Origin: Chryseobacterium antibioticum
Lineage (GTDB): Bacteria; Bacteroidota; Bacteroidia; Flavobacteriales; Weeksellaceae
Length of the DNA stretch: 64,000 nucleotides
Direction of reading: 5' to 3'
Assembly (NCBI RefSeq): GCF_012927325.1
Contig: NZ_JABBGI010000006.1
Location: 124,001-188,000, forward strand
Below the pieces are notes generated by a model. The model was not told the origin of the DNA, did no database searches, and saw only the letters and a list, made by a program, of their open reading frames with translations. The first letter of the stretch is position 1. The number at the start of each line of letters is the position of its first letter. The translations under genes and the position numbers were made by a program. Positions 25,644 to 34,265 of this stretch are shown here, piece after piece.

Positions 25644-26313
25644 AAAGGAAGCTCCAGGCATAAAAAGAAAGGTGATCATTCCGATTGCTATTTTTGCCCT
25701 GCTGTTTCTGGGAATAGGTGTTGGAATGGGATATTTTAAAAAGAACCTGTACACTGTAATGAAGGTTCCCGATTTTGAACTCACCGACCAGAATAATAAA
25801 AAGATCACCAATAAAGATATGCTGGGAAAAGTATATCTGGTGGAGTTTTTCTTCAGCAGATGTCCTACGATTTGTCCTGTGATGAACCGTAATATGAGAT
25901 TTATTGAAGATGAGATAAACAGCCCGGAATTCGGAATTATTTCTATAAGTATTGATCCGGAAAACGATACGCCTGCTGCATTAAAAGAACATGCTAAAAG
26001 TGTAGGCGCAAAATCTCCCGACTGGCATTTTCTAACAGGAAACAGAGACTATATCGGAAAACTGGCAGACCAGTTCAATATCTATGTAGGAGATAAGGAA
26101 GACGACAGCGAAAGCCTTAACCACAGTGGAATGATCGCTCTGGTAGATCAAGAGGGGAATATCCGCTGCAGATACAATAAAGAAAATATGCCGATCCTAT
26201 ACTACTCGGGGCTGAACTATGAAGATCCCGAAGGAAAGACCCCGAAACTCAACGGAAAATATCATCCTGACCGGGAAATATTGATCGAGGATATTAAGAA
26301 ATTATTGAAATAA
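25630..26313 (+). CDS. SCO1/SenC copper-chaperone family protein
   Basis: 227 residues. One N-terminal TM anchor (~16-36), then a thioredoxin-like domain with C78-P-T-I-C82 in FFFSRCPTICPVM and the distal His165 in LNHSGMIALVD; these three residues are the Cu site of SCO proteins. SCO proteins deliver Cu to the CuA site of cytochrome oxidase and handle thiol redox in the periplasm. It overlaps the YHS gene and precedes an exported superoxide dismutase. Confidence 0.93.
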   Translation: MSKTKKEAPGIKRKVIIPIAIFALLFLGIGVGMGYFKKNLYTVMKVPDFELTDQNNKKITNKDMLGKVYLVEFFFSRCPTICPVMNRNMRFIEDEINSPEFGIISISIDPENDTPAALKEHAKSVGAKSPDWHFLTGNRDYIGKLADQFNIYVGDKEDDSESLNHSGMIALVDQEGNIRCRYNKENMPILYYSGLNYEDPEGKTPKLNGKYHPDREILIEDIKKLLK

Positions 26314-26506
26314 AGTAAGTTGGAAGAAAGAAGATGGAAGTTAATGATGAGGGTAATGATTGATGGCAGTCAGTAATGCAGATGATTAAAAAGATGAGAT
26401 GGAGAAGTATCAATGAAGGATAGCCATCTTCAGGCAGAAATAACTTCGTGCTTCCCTCCTCCCTCTATAAGTAAAAAATATTGTTAAACCATAAATACAA
26501 AAAATT
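26314..26506. other. Intergenic region with GGAAG-type imperfect repeats
   Basis: Purine-rich text (TTGGAAGAAAGAAGATGGAAG, split here as TTGGAAGAAAG and AAGATGGAAG) resembles segments at 56339-56360 and 59308-59340. No gene, and no clear promoter for the dismutase. Confidence 0.5.
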
Positions 26507-27181
26507 ATGAAGATTTTGAAAGTAGCAACTTTAGGTGCCGTAGTGGCAGCACAATTTGCCTTCGCGCAGTTTAAGCAGAACCCACTTCCTTATGCTTACA
26601 ATGCATTGGAAGGTTCGGTAGATGCACAGACTATGGAAATTCACTATTCTAAGCATGCTGCAGCGTATGTTGCTAATTTAAATAAAGCAATTGCAGGAAC
26701 ACCACAGGAAAAACAGACTTTATTCCAAATCCTTTCCGGTGTTTCTAAATTGACTCCAGCGGTAAGAAACAATGCAGGAGGCCATTACAACCACGAGCTT
26801 TTCTGGACAGTTCTTACGCCTGTAAAAAATACAAAGCCTTCTGAAAAATTGGCTAAGGCAATTACTGAGACTTTTGGAAGTATGGATGCATTCAAAGAAA
26901 AGATTAGCAAAGCGGGTGCAGACCGTTTCGGTTCAGGATGGGCATGGCTTTCTGTAGATAAGAACGGAAAATTATTCGTGTCTTCTACACCTAACCAGGA
27001 TAACCCTCTGATGGATGTCGTAGAAGAAAAAGGAACTCCGATCTTAGGAATTGATGTGTGGGAACACGCTTATTACCTGAAATACCAGAACAAAAGAGCC
27101 GACTATCTTACGGCGATCTGGAATGTGCTTAACTGGAAGGAAGTAAGCAAAAGATATGATGATGCGATAAGCAAAAAATAA
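26507..27181 (+). CDS. Exported Fe/Mn superoxide dismutase
   Basis: 224 residues. Signal peptide ([17 protein letters not shown]) makes it periplasmic or secreted, unlike most SodA/B. Ligands by family pattern: the [11 protein letters not shown]is, NHELFWTVL His, and [19 protein letters not shown] (Asp and His). It converts superoxide to oxygen and peroxide. It sits among copper/haem genes and is followed after 2 bp by the second Cys-motif protein, suggesting co-transcription. A YHS/SCO1 pair just upstream hints at shared redox defence in the envelope. Confidence 0.93.
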   Translation: MKILKVATLGAVVAAQFAFAQFKQNPLPYAYNALEGSVDAQTMEIHYSKHAAAYVANLNKAIAGTPQEKQTLFQILSGVSKLTPAVRNNAGGHYNHELFWTVLTPVKNTKPSEKLAKAITETFGSMDAFKEKISKAGADRFGSGWAWLSVDKNGKLFVSSTPNQDNPLMDVVEEKGTPILGIDVWEHAYYLKYQNKRADYLTAIWNVLNWKEVSKRYDDAISKK

Positions 27182-27183
27182 AG

Positions 27184-27552
27184 ATGAACTTAATTTGCAG
27201 CATATTCCTCACTCTTTATATGGCGTTCAGACCTCTGATCCCATTGATGGAGTATGCTGTAAATTATAATTATATTTCCACCGTTCTCTGCATCAATAAA
27301 AGCAGGCCGGAGCTTCACTGTAACGGAAAATGTTATTTAAGCAAGGAACTTTCAAAGACGAATGATTCTGATTCTTCGCCTTTAAACAAAACAAAAAATT
27401 CAGGACAGAAAATTCTTGATATCTGTACACTTCCTGACATTACTTCTATTCAAAATGCAGAAAAACTCCTTTCTGTACATTTCAATTTTCTTGACGAAAC
27501 AGCCTATTCTTTTCTGTTTCTGAAACACATTTTCAAACCACCGGTTTTTTAA
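27184..27552 (+). CDS. Small exported protein with C-x-GKCY-x-SKEL-x-K motif (paralogue 2)
   Basis: 122 residues. Same plan as the protein at 24854: hydrophobic start (NLICSIFLTLYMAFRPLIPLMEYAVNYNYI), L-C-x11-C-N-GKCYLSKELSK, divergent middle, and an FKPPVF-type end. Starts 2 bp after the dismutase stop. Family not recognised; metal handling is inferred from the Cys spacing and neighbourhood. Confidence 0.78.
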   Translation: MNLICSIFLTLYMAFRPLIPLMEYAVNYNYISTVLCINKSRPELHCNGKCYLSKELSKTNDSDSSPLNKTKNSGQKILDICTLPDITSIQNAEKLLSVHFNFLDETAYSFLFLKHIFKPPVF

Positions 27553-27743
27553 GTTCAATTCTAATCATTACCAAAGTGCATATAAGGTTCTCTGAAGCTT
27601 CAGTGTTCCTTAAAACAGTTTTTCAATACACTTTAAATAACTAAAGTGTTAAAAACTTTTGTGCCTTTTGTTGTTAATAATAATTGAATGTTCACTCATT
27701 CAAAAGCATTTCCATTTCAAAAAATTCAACTTAAATAATCCAA

Positions 27744-28571
27744 ATGAAAATTTATAAATTTTTATCATTATTCTTTATTGCCTTTAGTTTATTCACTTTA
27801 TCCTCATGTCAGAACAGTGATGACGATGATCCGCAGGATACTTCAACCGGAAATCTTCAGATCAAATTTGAAAACGGATTCAATAATCTGGGGGATATTG
27901 TCCTCAACCAAACGGTACAGACTTCCGCGGCCGGACAGAAACATAATTTCTCCGCATTAAAATATGTCATCAGCAACATCACTTTGATTGATGAGGGCGG
28001 AAATGAATTCAAATACAATGAAAATAATCCTGATAAAGGCGCTTTTATCATCGATCAGGCAGACGCTGTTGCGGGAGTAATCTATCTTGATCTGAACGGA
28101 ATTCCTAAAAATAATTACAAAAAAGTAAAATTCGGACTTGGGATCAGTCAGAAGGCTTATCTCTTAGGACAGGACGGCCAGGCAGAATTCTGGACGAAAG
28201 CTAAACAGAAAGGAATGTCTTGGTCCTGGGCAGCCGGTTATGTTTTTGTAAAACTGGAAGGGAAATACGGTTCAGCTTCGGCAGACACAGAATTCATGAA
28301 TCATACCGGAAATATGGGAAATGTTATCGCTAATACTACTCCGGATCTTTACCGGGAAATTACGTTGAATCTGCCTACAACCGCCAGAGTTACTTCACAG
28401 ATAAAGCCTTCCATTCATATTCTTGCAGATCTTAATCAGTTTCTGAGTGGTAGCAAACCCCTTTCTCTTACTACAGAAAATAATATGATGATGGGCTCCA
28501 GTCAGCATCTCGTAGATGTTACGAATAATCTTACAGCGATGTTTAAAGTAGATCACGTTCACAATGATTAG
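27744..28571 (+). CDS. MbnP-family copper-binding lipoprotein
   Basis: 275 residues. Lipoprotein signal (LFTLSSCQNSDDDD, Cys22). Family features: GNLQIKFENGFNNLGDIVLN, FSALKYVISNITLID, and KGMSW160SW162AAGYVFVKLEG, the conserved Trp segment where MbnP/MopE-type proteins carry a Trp converted to kynurenine that takes part in Cu(I) binding. C-terminal DVTNNLTAMFKVDHVHND. The partner enzyme MbnH is encoded next (8-bp overlap). The protein probably scavenges or buffers copper at the cell surface. Confidence 0.9.
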   Translation: MKIYKFLSLFFIAFSLFTLSSCQNSDDDDPQDTSTGNLQIKFENGFNNLGDIVLNQTVQTSAAGQKHNFSALKYVISNITLIDEGGNEFKYNENNPDKGAFIIDQADAVAGVIYLDLNGIPKNNYKKVKFGLGISQKAYLLGQDGQAEFWTKAKQKGMSWSWAAGYVFVKLEGKYGSASADTEFMNHTGNMGNVIANTTPDLYREITLNLPTTARVTSQIKPSIHILADLNQFLSGSKPLSLTTENNMMMGSSQHLVDVTNNLTAMFKVDHVHND

Positions 28572-29610
28572 GATTTTATTGAAAACACTATTGGTTGTCA
28601 TTACTTTTTTGAGTTGCCTGTCTTGTTCAGATGAGGTCATCCAGCCGCTGGAAAAAGATGAAGCTTATTCGCTGCAGTTTCCGTCTTACTTTCCTGAAAT
28701 GACTTTCGATGCATCCGGTAATCCGGTGACTAAAAATGGAGTAGAGCTGGGTAGAAAATTATTTTATGAAGGAAAGCTTTCAAGAAATAATACCATATCC
28801 TGTGGATTCTGTCATATTCAGGAAAATGCTTTTACCCACCATGGCCATACTGTGAGCCATGGAGTAGATGACAGAATAGGAATCCGAAATGCACCGCCGA
28901 TTCAAAATATGGCATTCCTCAAAAGATATATGTGGGATGGTGTCATTCATAATCTGAACGAGCAGCCGATCATACCGATCACGGATGTGAATGAAATGGA
29001 TAGTTCAATGCCTGAAGTGATTTCTAAATTAAAGGATGATCCGAAGTATAAAAAACTCTTCATGGCAGCTTACGGTGACGAAAATATGACGGGTGAAAGA
29101 ATATTGAAAGCGCTATCGCAGTTTATGGCAAGCATGATCTCTGCAGACTCGAAATACGACAAAGTAAAACAGGGAAAAGAAACTTTTATCCCTGAAGAAT
29201 CTCAAGGAATGGCTCTTTTTAAACAGAAATGTACATCCTGCCATAGCGGAGAATTATTTACGGATGAAAGCTTTAGAAATACAGGAATGTATTACAATGC
29301 CCAGTTCAAAGATGCCGGGCGTTATCGGGTAACGCTTGATCAGGTGGATTGGATGAAATTCCGTGTGCCGAGTCTGAGAAATGTAGAATATACAGCACCT
29401 TATATGCATGACGGAAGATTTTACACGTTGGAAGCCGTTCTTAATTTCTATTCAGATAATGTAGAAGACAATCCCAATCTTGATCCACAATTGAAACAGA
29501 ACGGGCACATCGGAATTGCGATAAATACCCAGGAAAAGCAATTTATTATCGCCTTTTTGAAAACTTTGTCCGATAAAAACTTTATTTCTAATCCAAAATT
29601 TGCAGAATGA
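28564..29610 (+). CDS. MbnH-type di-haem cytochrome c peroxidase-like enzyme
   Basis: 348 residues. Lipoprotein-type N-terminus (FLSCLSCSDE). Two haem-binding CxxCH motifs: C80-G-F-C83-H84 and C223-T-S-C226-H227. Conserved blocks NAPPIQNMAFLKRYMWDG and RVPSLRNVEYTAPYMHDGRFYTLEAV are as in bacterial di-haem peroxidases, MauG and MbnH. In methanotrophs MbnH oxidises a Trp of MbnP to kynurenine; the linked MbnP here supports that role. Overlaps MbnP by 8 bp and the next gene by 4 bp (ATGA). Confidence 0.93.
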   Translation: MIRILLKTLLVVITFLSCLSCSDEVIQPLEKDEAYSLQFPSYFPEMTFDASGNPVTKNGVELGRKLFYEGKLSRNNTISCGFCHIQENAFTHHGHTVSHGVDDRIGIRNAPPIQNMAFLKRYMWDGVIHNLNEQPIIPITDVNEMDSSMPEVISKLKDDPKYKKLFMAAYGDENMTGERILKALSQFMASMISADSKYDKVKQGKETFIPEESQGMALFKQKCTSCHSGELFTDESFRNTGMYYNAQFKDAGRYRVTLDQVDWMKFRVPSLRNVEYTAPYMHDGRFYTLEAVLNFYSDNVEDNPNLDPQLKQNGHIGIAINTQEKQFIIAFLKTLSDKNFISNPKFAE

Positions 29611-30563
29611 TCATGAGGAACATGAACAGAATAATTTTTACGCTCAGCCTGATTTTATCAGTAATCTGCCAGGCTAAAACAATCAACGAGAGTCTTTATA
29701 TCGCAGATCCTATAAATAGTATTGTATTTGATGACTGTGATGCATGCGGTTGTGCAGCTGGAAACGGTTCCTCCGGTTTTGAATCTTTACTGAATCCTCA
29801 GTTTATCGGAATCAAATACTTTGCACAGCATTATAAAGCCAAGGAAAATCTTTTCGTAAAAGATCTTACGCAGGACCAGTATTTCAATACCCTGCAGGTA
29901 TGGGGAAAGATCCCTTTGACTAAAAAATTGAGTGTATACGCCAGCTTGCCGTTTCATTTTCATGAGAAAAAAACAATGCAGGGCGATATCAACATCAATG
30001 GGATCGGAGATCTAAACCTGATGGGAATCTACCGGATTATCAATTCTAAAGATAATTTTCACCAGCTCAACGGTGGTTTGGGTGTTAAAATTCCTTTGGG
30101 GAAGTTTGATGAAAAAGGAGCTTCCGGTGTCAATCCCAGTTTTCAGCTGGGAACGGGAAGCTGGGATTATCAGGCTGCTTTAAACTATAAATTTCAAAAG
30201 AATAAGCTGGCTGTGCTTGTCAATACAGATTACACCGTAAAGACTGAAAACAAAAAGAAGTATCACTTCGGAAACCAGTGGAATTATGCAGCAACAGGTT
30301 TTTATCAGCTCGCAGGAAATGAAAAGACTATTTTCTCTGCTAAAGCCGGACTTCAGGGCGAGGTCTATAATAAAAACAAACAGTTTAATGAGGTACTGCC
30401 CAACACAGCAGGAAGTGCTTTATATGGAAAGGTGGGTTTTGAGGCTTCTTATAAAAAATTCAGCTTGGGAGGGGAAGTTATGCTGCCCGCATACTCTAAT
30501 TTAGCAGGAGGTGACATTGACGCAAAATCCAGATTCAGTGTTTTTATCAATTTTGGAATTTAA
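29607..30563 (+). CDS. Outer-membrane beta-barrel protein of the MbnP/MbnH cluster
   Basis: 318 residues; ATGA overlap with mbnH fixes the start at 29607. Signal peptide (ILSVICQAKT) followed by a short Cys motif D-D-C-D-A-C-G-C-A-A-G, then alternating beta-strand text to a C-terminal FSVFINFGI, typical of a porin-like barrel. Similar transporters often accompany MbnP/MbnH. It may be a channel for a copper compound, but the substrate is unknown. Confidence 0.8.
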   Translation: MIMRNMNRIIFTLSLILSVICQAKTINESLYIADPINSIVFDDCDACGCAAGNGSSGFESLLNPQFIGIKYFAQHYKAKENLFVKDLTQDQYFNTLQVWGKIPLTKKLSVYASLPFHFHEKKTMQGDININGIGDLNLMGIYRIINSKDNFHQLNGGLGVKIPLGKFDEKGASGVNPSFQLGTGSWDYQAALNYKFQKNKLAVLVNTDYTVKTENKKKYHFGNQWNYAATGFYQLAGNEKTIFSAKAGLQGEVYNKNKQFNEVLPNTAGSALYGKVGFEASYKKFSLGGEVMLPAYSNLAGGDIDAKSRFSVFINFGI

Positions 30564-30630
30564 TGTAGTTGTGGCTGAGGCTGCCGCTGCCGAAACCGCC
30601 AGTTGTTAGTACTGAAAATTGGTTACTGTT

Positions 30631-30669
30631 AAAAAACCTTATAGATTTCTAAAATCTATAAGGTTTTTT
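30631..30669. terminator. Strong terminator (18-bp stem)
   Basis: AAAAAACCTTATAGATTT (30631-30648), 3-nt loop, and its perfect complement at 30652-30669 ending in six T. It ends the copper/MbnP transcript. Confidence 0.9.
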
Positions 30670-30774
30670 CGTAGAAAGTTTTCGCGCAAAAATGAAGCTT
30701 TACATAATATCACGTACGCAAATTTTATTAAAAACGCTTTTATAGTGCTGAAAATTAATTTATTAAGTCTTTTA

Positions 30775-30803
30775 TTGGATATGTTAATAATTTTCTATCT
30801 TTG
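30775..30803 (+). promoter_or_regulatory. Promoter of the riboswitch-controlled B12 operon
   Basis: TTG at 30775-30777, 18-bp gap, TATCTTTG (TAnnTTTG) at 30796-30803. It lies just upstream of the cobalamin riboswitch, as expected for its transcription start. Confidence 0.7.
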
Positions 30804-30807
30804 CCGC

Positions 30808-30975
30808 AATCTGGTGCGCTGTAAAAAGCACTTAAAAGGGAATCCGGTGAAAATCCGGAACAGACCCGCTGCTGTAAGCTCCATATCAAAGTTTTTGAAG
30901 AGTATATCCACTGTTGTTTTTAATGGGAAGGATTTCAAAAACGGAGTAAGTCAGAAGACCTGCCAGAGGATGAAC
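30808..30975 (+). promoter_or_regulatory. Cobalamin (B12) riboswitch
   Basis: The conserved aptamer pieces are present in order: GGTGC...AAAAGGGAA, TCCGGTGAAAATCCGGAAC, AGACCCGCTGCTGTAA, a variable arm (~30885-30945), and the 3' GTCAGAAGACCTGCC (30948-30964 region). It lies between the promoter at 30775 and btuB (31091), so cobalamin binding represses uptake genes. The exact expression-platform hairpin was not resolved. Confidence 0.93.
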
Positions 30976-31090
30976 GTTTGATGCTTTCGTGGAATAAAGC
31001 TTAGGACAACAATGATTTTGTGCAGTGATAGCTGCGCTTTATCTTTGCTATCTTATATCCATTAGCGTCAATATTATTCTCAATGAGCTA

Positions 31091-33121
31091 ATGGTCAGAA
31101 AATTTACTGCTTCACAGGTTAAAAAAGGCGTTATCACATTATTTGTGACGACATCTCAATTTCTATTCTCACAATCCGGAGATACGATCCGGGAGAAAAC
31201 AATTCTTCCTATTCAGCTTTACAAAAAAGATTTTAAAGAAATTCTTCCTGCGCAGGTCCTTTCCGGCGAACGGCTTGAAAGGCTGAACAGCCAGTCGGTG
31301 GCTGATGCTTTACGGTACTTTTCAGGAATTCAGATCAAAGATTACGGTGGAATGGGTGGCCTTAAAACAGTGAATATCCGAAGTATGGGAAGTCAGCACG
31401 TAGGTGTTTTCTATGATGGTATTCAGCTTGGAAATGTTCAGAACGGGATTGTGGATCTTGGAAAATTTTCACTGGATGATATTGAATCTGTCTCTTTGTA
31501 CAACGGTCAGAAAAGTGAAATTTTTCAGCCTGCAAGGGATTTCGGATCTTCAGGATCCATTTATCTTCAGCCTAAAACACCCGTTTTTAAAGGAGATCAA
31601 AAAACAAACTTAACGGTTAAGTTAAAGTTAGGCTCCATCAGTTTATTTAATCCTTCATTCCGTGTAGAGCAGAAGCTTTCAGACAAAGTTTCGGCAAGTT
31701 TCAGTTCAGAATTTGTACAGAGCGACGGGTTGTATAAGTTTAAATATGAAAAGAAAAATTCTGATGGATCTATTGCCAACGATACCATTGCAAGAAGATA
31801 TGACTCCTACATCCGCGCGAAACGTTTCGAAACCAGTTTAAATGGTATTCTTAATGACGGAAGCTGGAGTGTACGGGGTTACGGTTATATTTCTGACCGC
31901 GGAATTCCTACCGCTATTGTTAACAATAATTTTAAGCCTAAGGGACAGCAAATGCTGGATGAAAATTATTTTGTTCAGGCCAGTTTCAGGAAAAAGCTGT
32001 TCCCCAAATTTGAAACTCAGGTGAAGGCCAAATTTGCCTATGACTACACCCGGTTTTTAGATACGTTGAACATTGCCACAACCGTTCTGCCGATAGATAA
32101 CTCTTATATTCAGAGGGAACTGTATTTTTCTACATCCAATATGTATTCCATTAACAAAGATTGGGATGTAAGTGCCAGTTTTGATTTTCAGTATAATAAT
32201 CTGAATGCTGATCTGACAGATTTTTCATATCCTACCCGTTATACCTCGCTCGTTGCTTTTGCAACAACCTATCAGTGGAACCGTTTCAAGTTTTTGGGAA
32301 GCCTTCTCGGAACTTTTGTTCATGAAGAAGTAAAAAAGAATGCAAAATCTCCCAACAAAACAGAATGGACACCTTCTGCTTTCCTTAGCTATCAGCCATT
32401 TGAATCAAAAGATTTTACAGTACGGGCTTTTTACAAAAGAATTTTCAGGATGCCAACTTTCAATGATCTGTATTATACAATGATCGGAAATGTAATGCTG
32501 AAACCGGAATACACCAACCAGTATGATGCAGGTTTTACCTATCAGAAACTGTATGATCATAAAGTTTTTAAAGGAATTTATGTGAAAGTGGATGGGTATT
32601 ATAATGAAGTGGAGAACAAAATTGTAGCTGTTCCTACCAATAATCTTTTCAGGTGGATGATGACGAATTTAGGCGATGTGAGAATTATTGGTGCAGACGT
32701 GAATGTTCAGGCTGAATTTGATATTAATAAAGTTAAACTGAAACCTCTGGTGAGTTATACCTATCAGCGGGCCGGGGATTATACCGATAAAAATGATGAT
32801 TATTATGGCGATCAGATCTCTTACGTGCCATGGCATGCTGCGACCTTTACGATGATGGCGGATTACAAGGACTGGAGTTTCAATTACAGTTTTATGTATA
32901 CCGGAGAACGTTATGACGCGCAGCTGAATAATATCCGGGCTAATTATCTGCAGCCTTGGTACACGCATGATTTATCCGTTCAGAAAAAATTCAACTGGCA
33001 TTCCCATCAGTTCAAAGCCAGTTTTGAGGTCAATAACGTGCTTGATCAATATTATGATGTGGTAAGGAATTATCCGATGCCCGGAAGAAATTTTAAACTT
33101 ATTGTAAGCTTTACATTATGA
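31091..33121 (+). CDS. btuB: BtuB-type TonB-dependent vitamin B12 receptor
   Basis: 676 residues from the ATG at 31091 (MVRKFTASQVKKGVITLFVTTSQFLFSQ signal peptide); the frame is open to 31025 but that region is not signal-like. Plug domain features LPAQVLSGERLERLNSQSVADALRYFSGIQIKDYGG and VNIRSMGSQHVGVFYDGI; barrel strands to the C-terminal FKLIVSFTL. The cobalamin riboswitch directly upstream and the BtuG-like gene overlapping by 4 bp (ATGA) point to cobalamin as substrate. Confidence 0.93.
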   Translation: MVRKFTASQVKKGVITLFVTTSQFLFSQSGDTIREKTILPIQLYKKDFKEILPAQVLSGERLERLNSQSVADALRYFSGIQIKDYGGMGGLKTVNIRSMGSQHVGVFYDGIQLGNVQNGIVDLGKFSLDDIESVSLYNGQKSEIFQPARDFGSSGSIYLQPKTPVFKGDQKTNLTVKLKLGSISLFNPSFRVEQKLSDKVSASFSSEFVQSDGLYKFKYEKKNSDGSIANDTIARRYDSYIRAKRFETSLNGILNDGSWSVRGYGYISDRGIPTAIVNNNFKPKGQQMLDENYFVQASFRKKLFPKFETQVKAKFAYDYTRFLDTLNIATTVLPIDNSYIQRELYFSTSNMYSINKDWDVSASFDFQYNNLNADLTDFSYPTRYTSLVAFATTYQWNRFKFLGSLLGTFVHEEVKKNAKSPNKTEWTPSAFLSYQPFESKDFTVRAFYKRIFRMPTFNDLYYTMIGNVMLKPEYTNQYDAGFTYQKLYDHKVFKGIYVKVDGYYNEVENKIVAVPTNNLFRWMMTNLGDVRIIGADVNVQAEFDINKVKLKPLVSYTYQRAGDYTDKNDDYYGDQISYVPWHAATFTMMADYKDWSFNYSFMYTGERYDAQLNNIRANYLQPWYTHDLSVQKKFNWHSHQFKASFEVNNVLDQYYDVVRNYPMPGRNFKLIVSFTL

Positions 33122-34251
33122 AAAAACTAAACTTTTGCCTGCTGGCTTTTACCCTTTTATTTCTATTCTCCTGCCGGACGGATGATTATGTGGTTCCCTC
33201 AGAAAAAAAAGAGGTAAGTAACGGAGAAGATACCCCCATTAAGGGTTTTTATCTTCTGAATGAAGGAAATATGGGGAGTAACAAATGTACGCTCGATTAT
33301 TTCGATTATGCTACAGGAACGTATCACAAGAACATTTATGCAGAGATCAACCCGACTGTGGTAAAAGAGCTGGGCGACGTGGGAAATCACATTATGATCT
33401 ACGGAAGTAAAATGTACGTTGTGGTGAATGTATCCAATAAAATTGAAGTTTTGGATGCCAAAACTGCCAAAAGAATCAAAACCATACAGTTGCAGAACTG
33501 CCGCTATATGTCTTTTAAAGGTAATAAAGTATATGCGAGCAGCTATGCCGGCCCTGTTGAATTAAATCCAAATTCTCCACCCGGTAAAGTGGTAGAGATC
33601 GATACTGCTTCACTGACTATTCAAAGGCAGGCTGTGGTAGGGTATCAGCCGGAAGAAATGGAGATTGTTGGTGATCAGCTTTTTGTAGCCAATTCCGGAG
33701 GATATATGTTCCCGAATTATGATAAAACCATTTCTGTTATTGACCTTAATAGCTTCACGCAAACTAAGAAAATTGATGTGGCGATCAACCTTCACCGTAT
33801 TAAAAAAGACAATTACGGAGATCTGTATGTAAGTTCCAGGGGAGATTATTACAATATTCCATCAAGTCTTTTCCTTGTAGATGCTGCTACCGGAACAGTG
33901 AAAAAAGACTTCCATGTTGCAGTCAGCGGGATTACCATCGTGAATGACAAGCTGTATTATTATGGAAATGAGTTTAATTACAATACCCATACCTACGTCA
34001 AGACCTTCGGAATTATTGATGTCAAGACAGAACAGGTTATCGCCAGTCAAATTATTGACCCTCAGTATGTGGATGAAATCAAAGCTCCCTACGGAATTGC
34101 TGTAAATCCTTATACGGAGGACATCTATCTCACGGATGCCAGAAATTATGTAACCACCGGTTATGTATACTGTTTCAATAAGAGCGGAAAATTCAAGTGG
34201 AAAACCGAAGGCGGGAATATACCTGCCCATTTTACTTTTTTATATAAATAA
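33118..34251 (+). CDS. BtuG-like beta-propeller surface lipoprotein
   Basis: 377 residues. Lipoprotein signal (LFLFSCRTDD, Cys19). Seven-blade-type propeller repeats of the YncE/DUF5074 kind (GFYLLNEGNMGSNKCTLDYFD, DVGNHIMIYGSKMYVVVNVSNKIEVLDAKT, AVNPYTEDIYLTDARNY). In Bacteroides, BtuG is such a propeller and binds B12 with very high affinity on the BtuB receptor. The 4-bp overlap with btuB and the shared riboswitch support the same role here; binding itself is inferred. Confidence 0.85.
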   Translation: MKKLNFCLLAFTLLFLFSCRTDDYVVPSEKKEVSNGEDTPIKGFYLLNEGNMGSNKCTLDYFDYATGTYHKNIYAEINPTVVKELGDVGNHIMIYGSKMYVVVNVSNKIEVLDAKTAKRIKTIQLQNCRYMSFKGNKVYASSYAGPVELNPNSPPGKVVEIDTASLTIQRQAVVGYQPEEMEIVGDQLFVANSGGYMFPNYDKTISVIDLNSFTQTKKIDVAINLHRIKKDNYGDLYVSSRGDYYNIPSSLFLVDAATGTVKKDFHVAVSGITIVNDKLYYYGNEFNYNTHTYVKTFGIIDVKTEQVIASQIIDPQYVDEIKAPYGIAVNPYTEDIYLTDARNYVTTGYVYCFNKSGKFKWKTEGGNIPAHFTFLYK

Positions 34252-34265
34252 TCAGATCGGAAAAA

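Noticed and set aside
31025..31090. Extended N-terminus of BtuB
   Set aside because: The codons from 31025 do not form a normal signal peptide start; the ATG at 31091 does.
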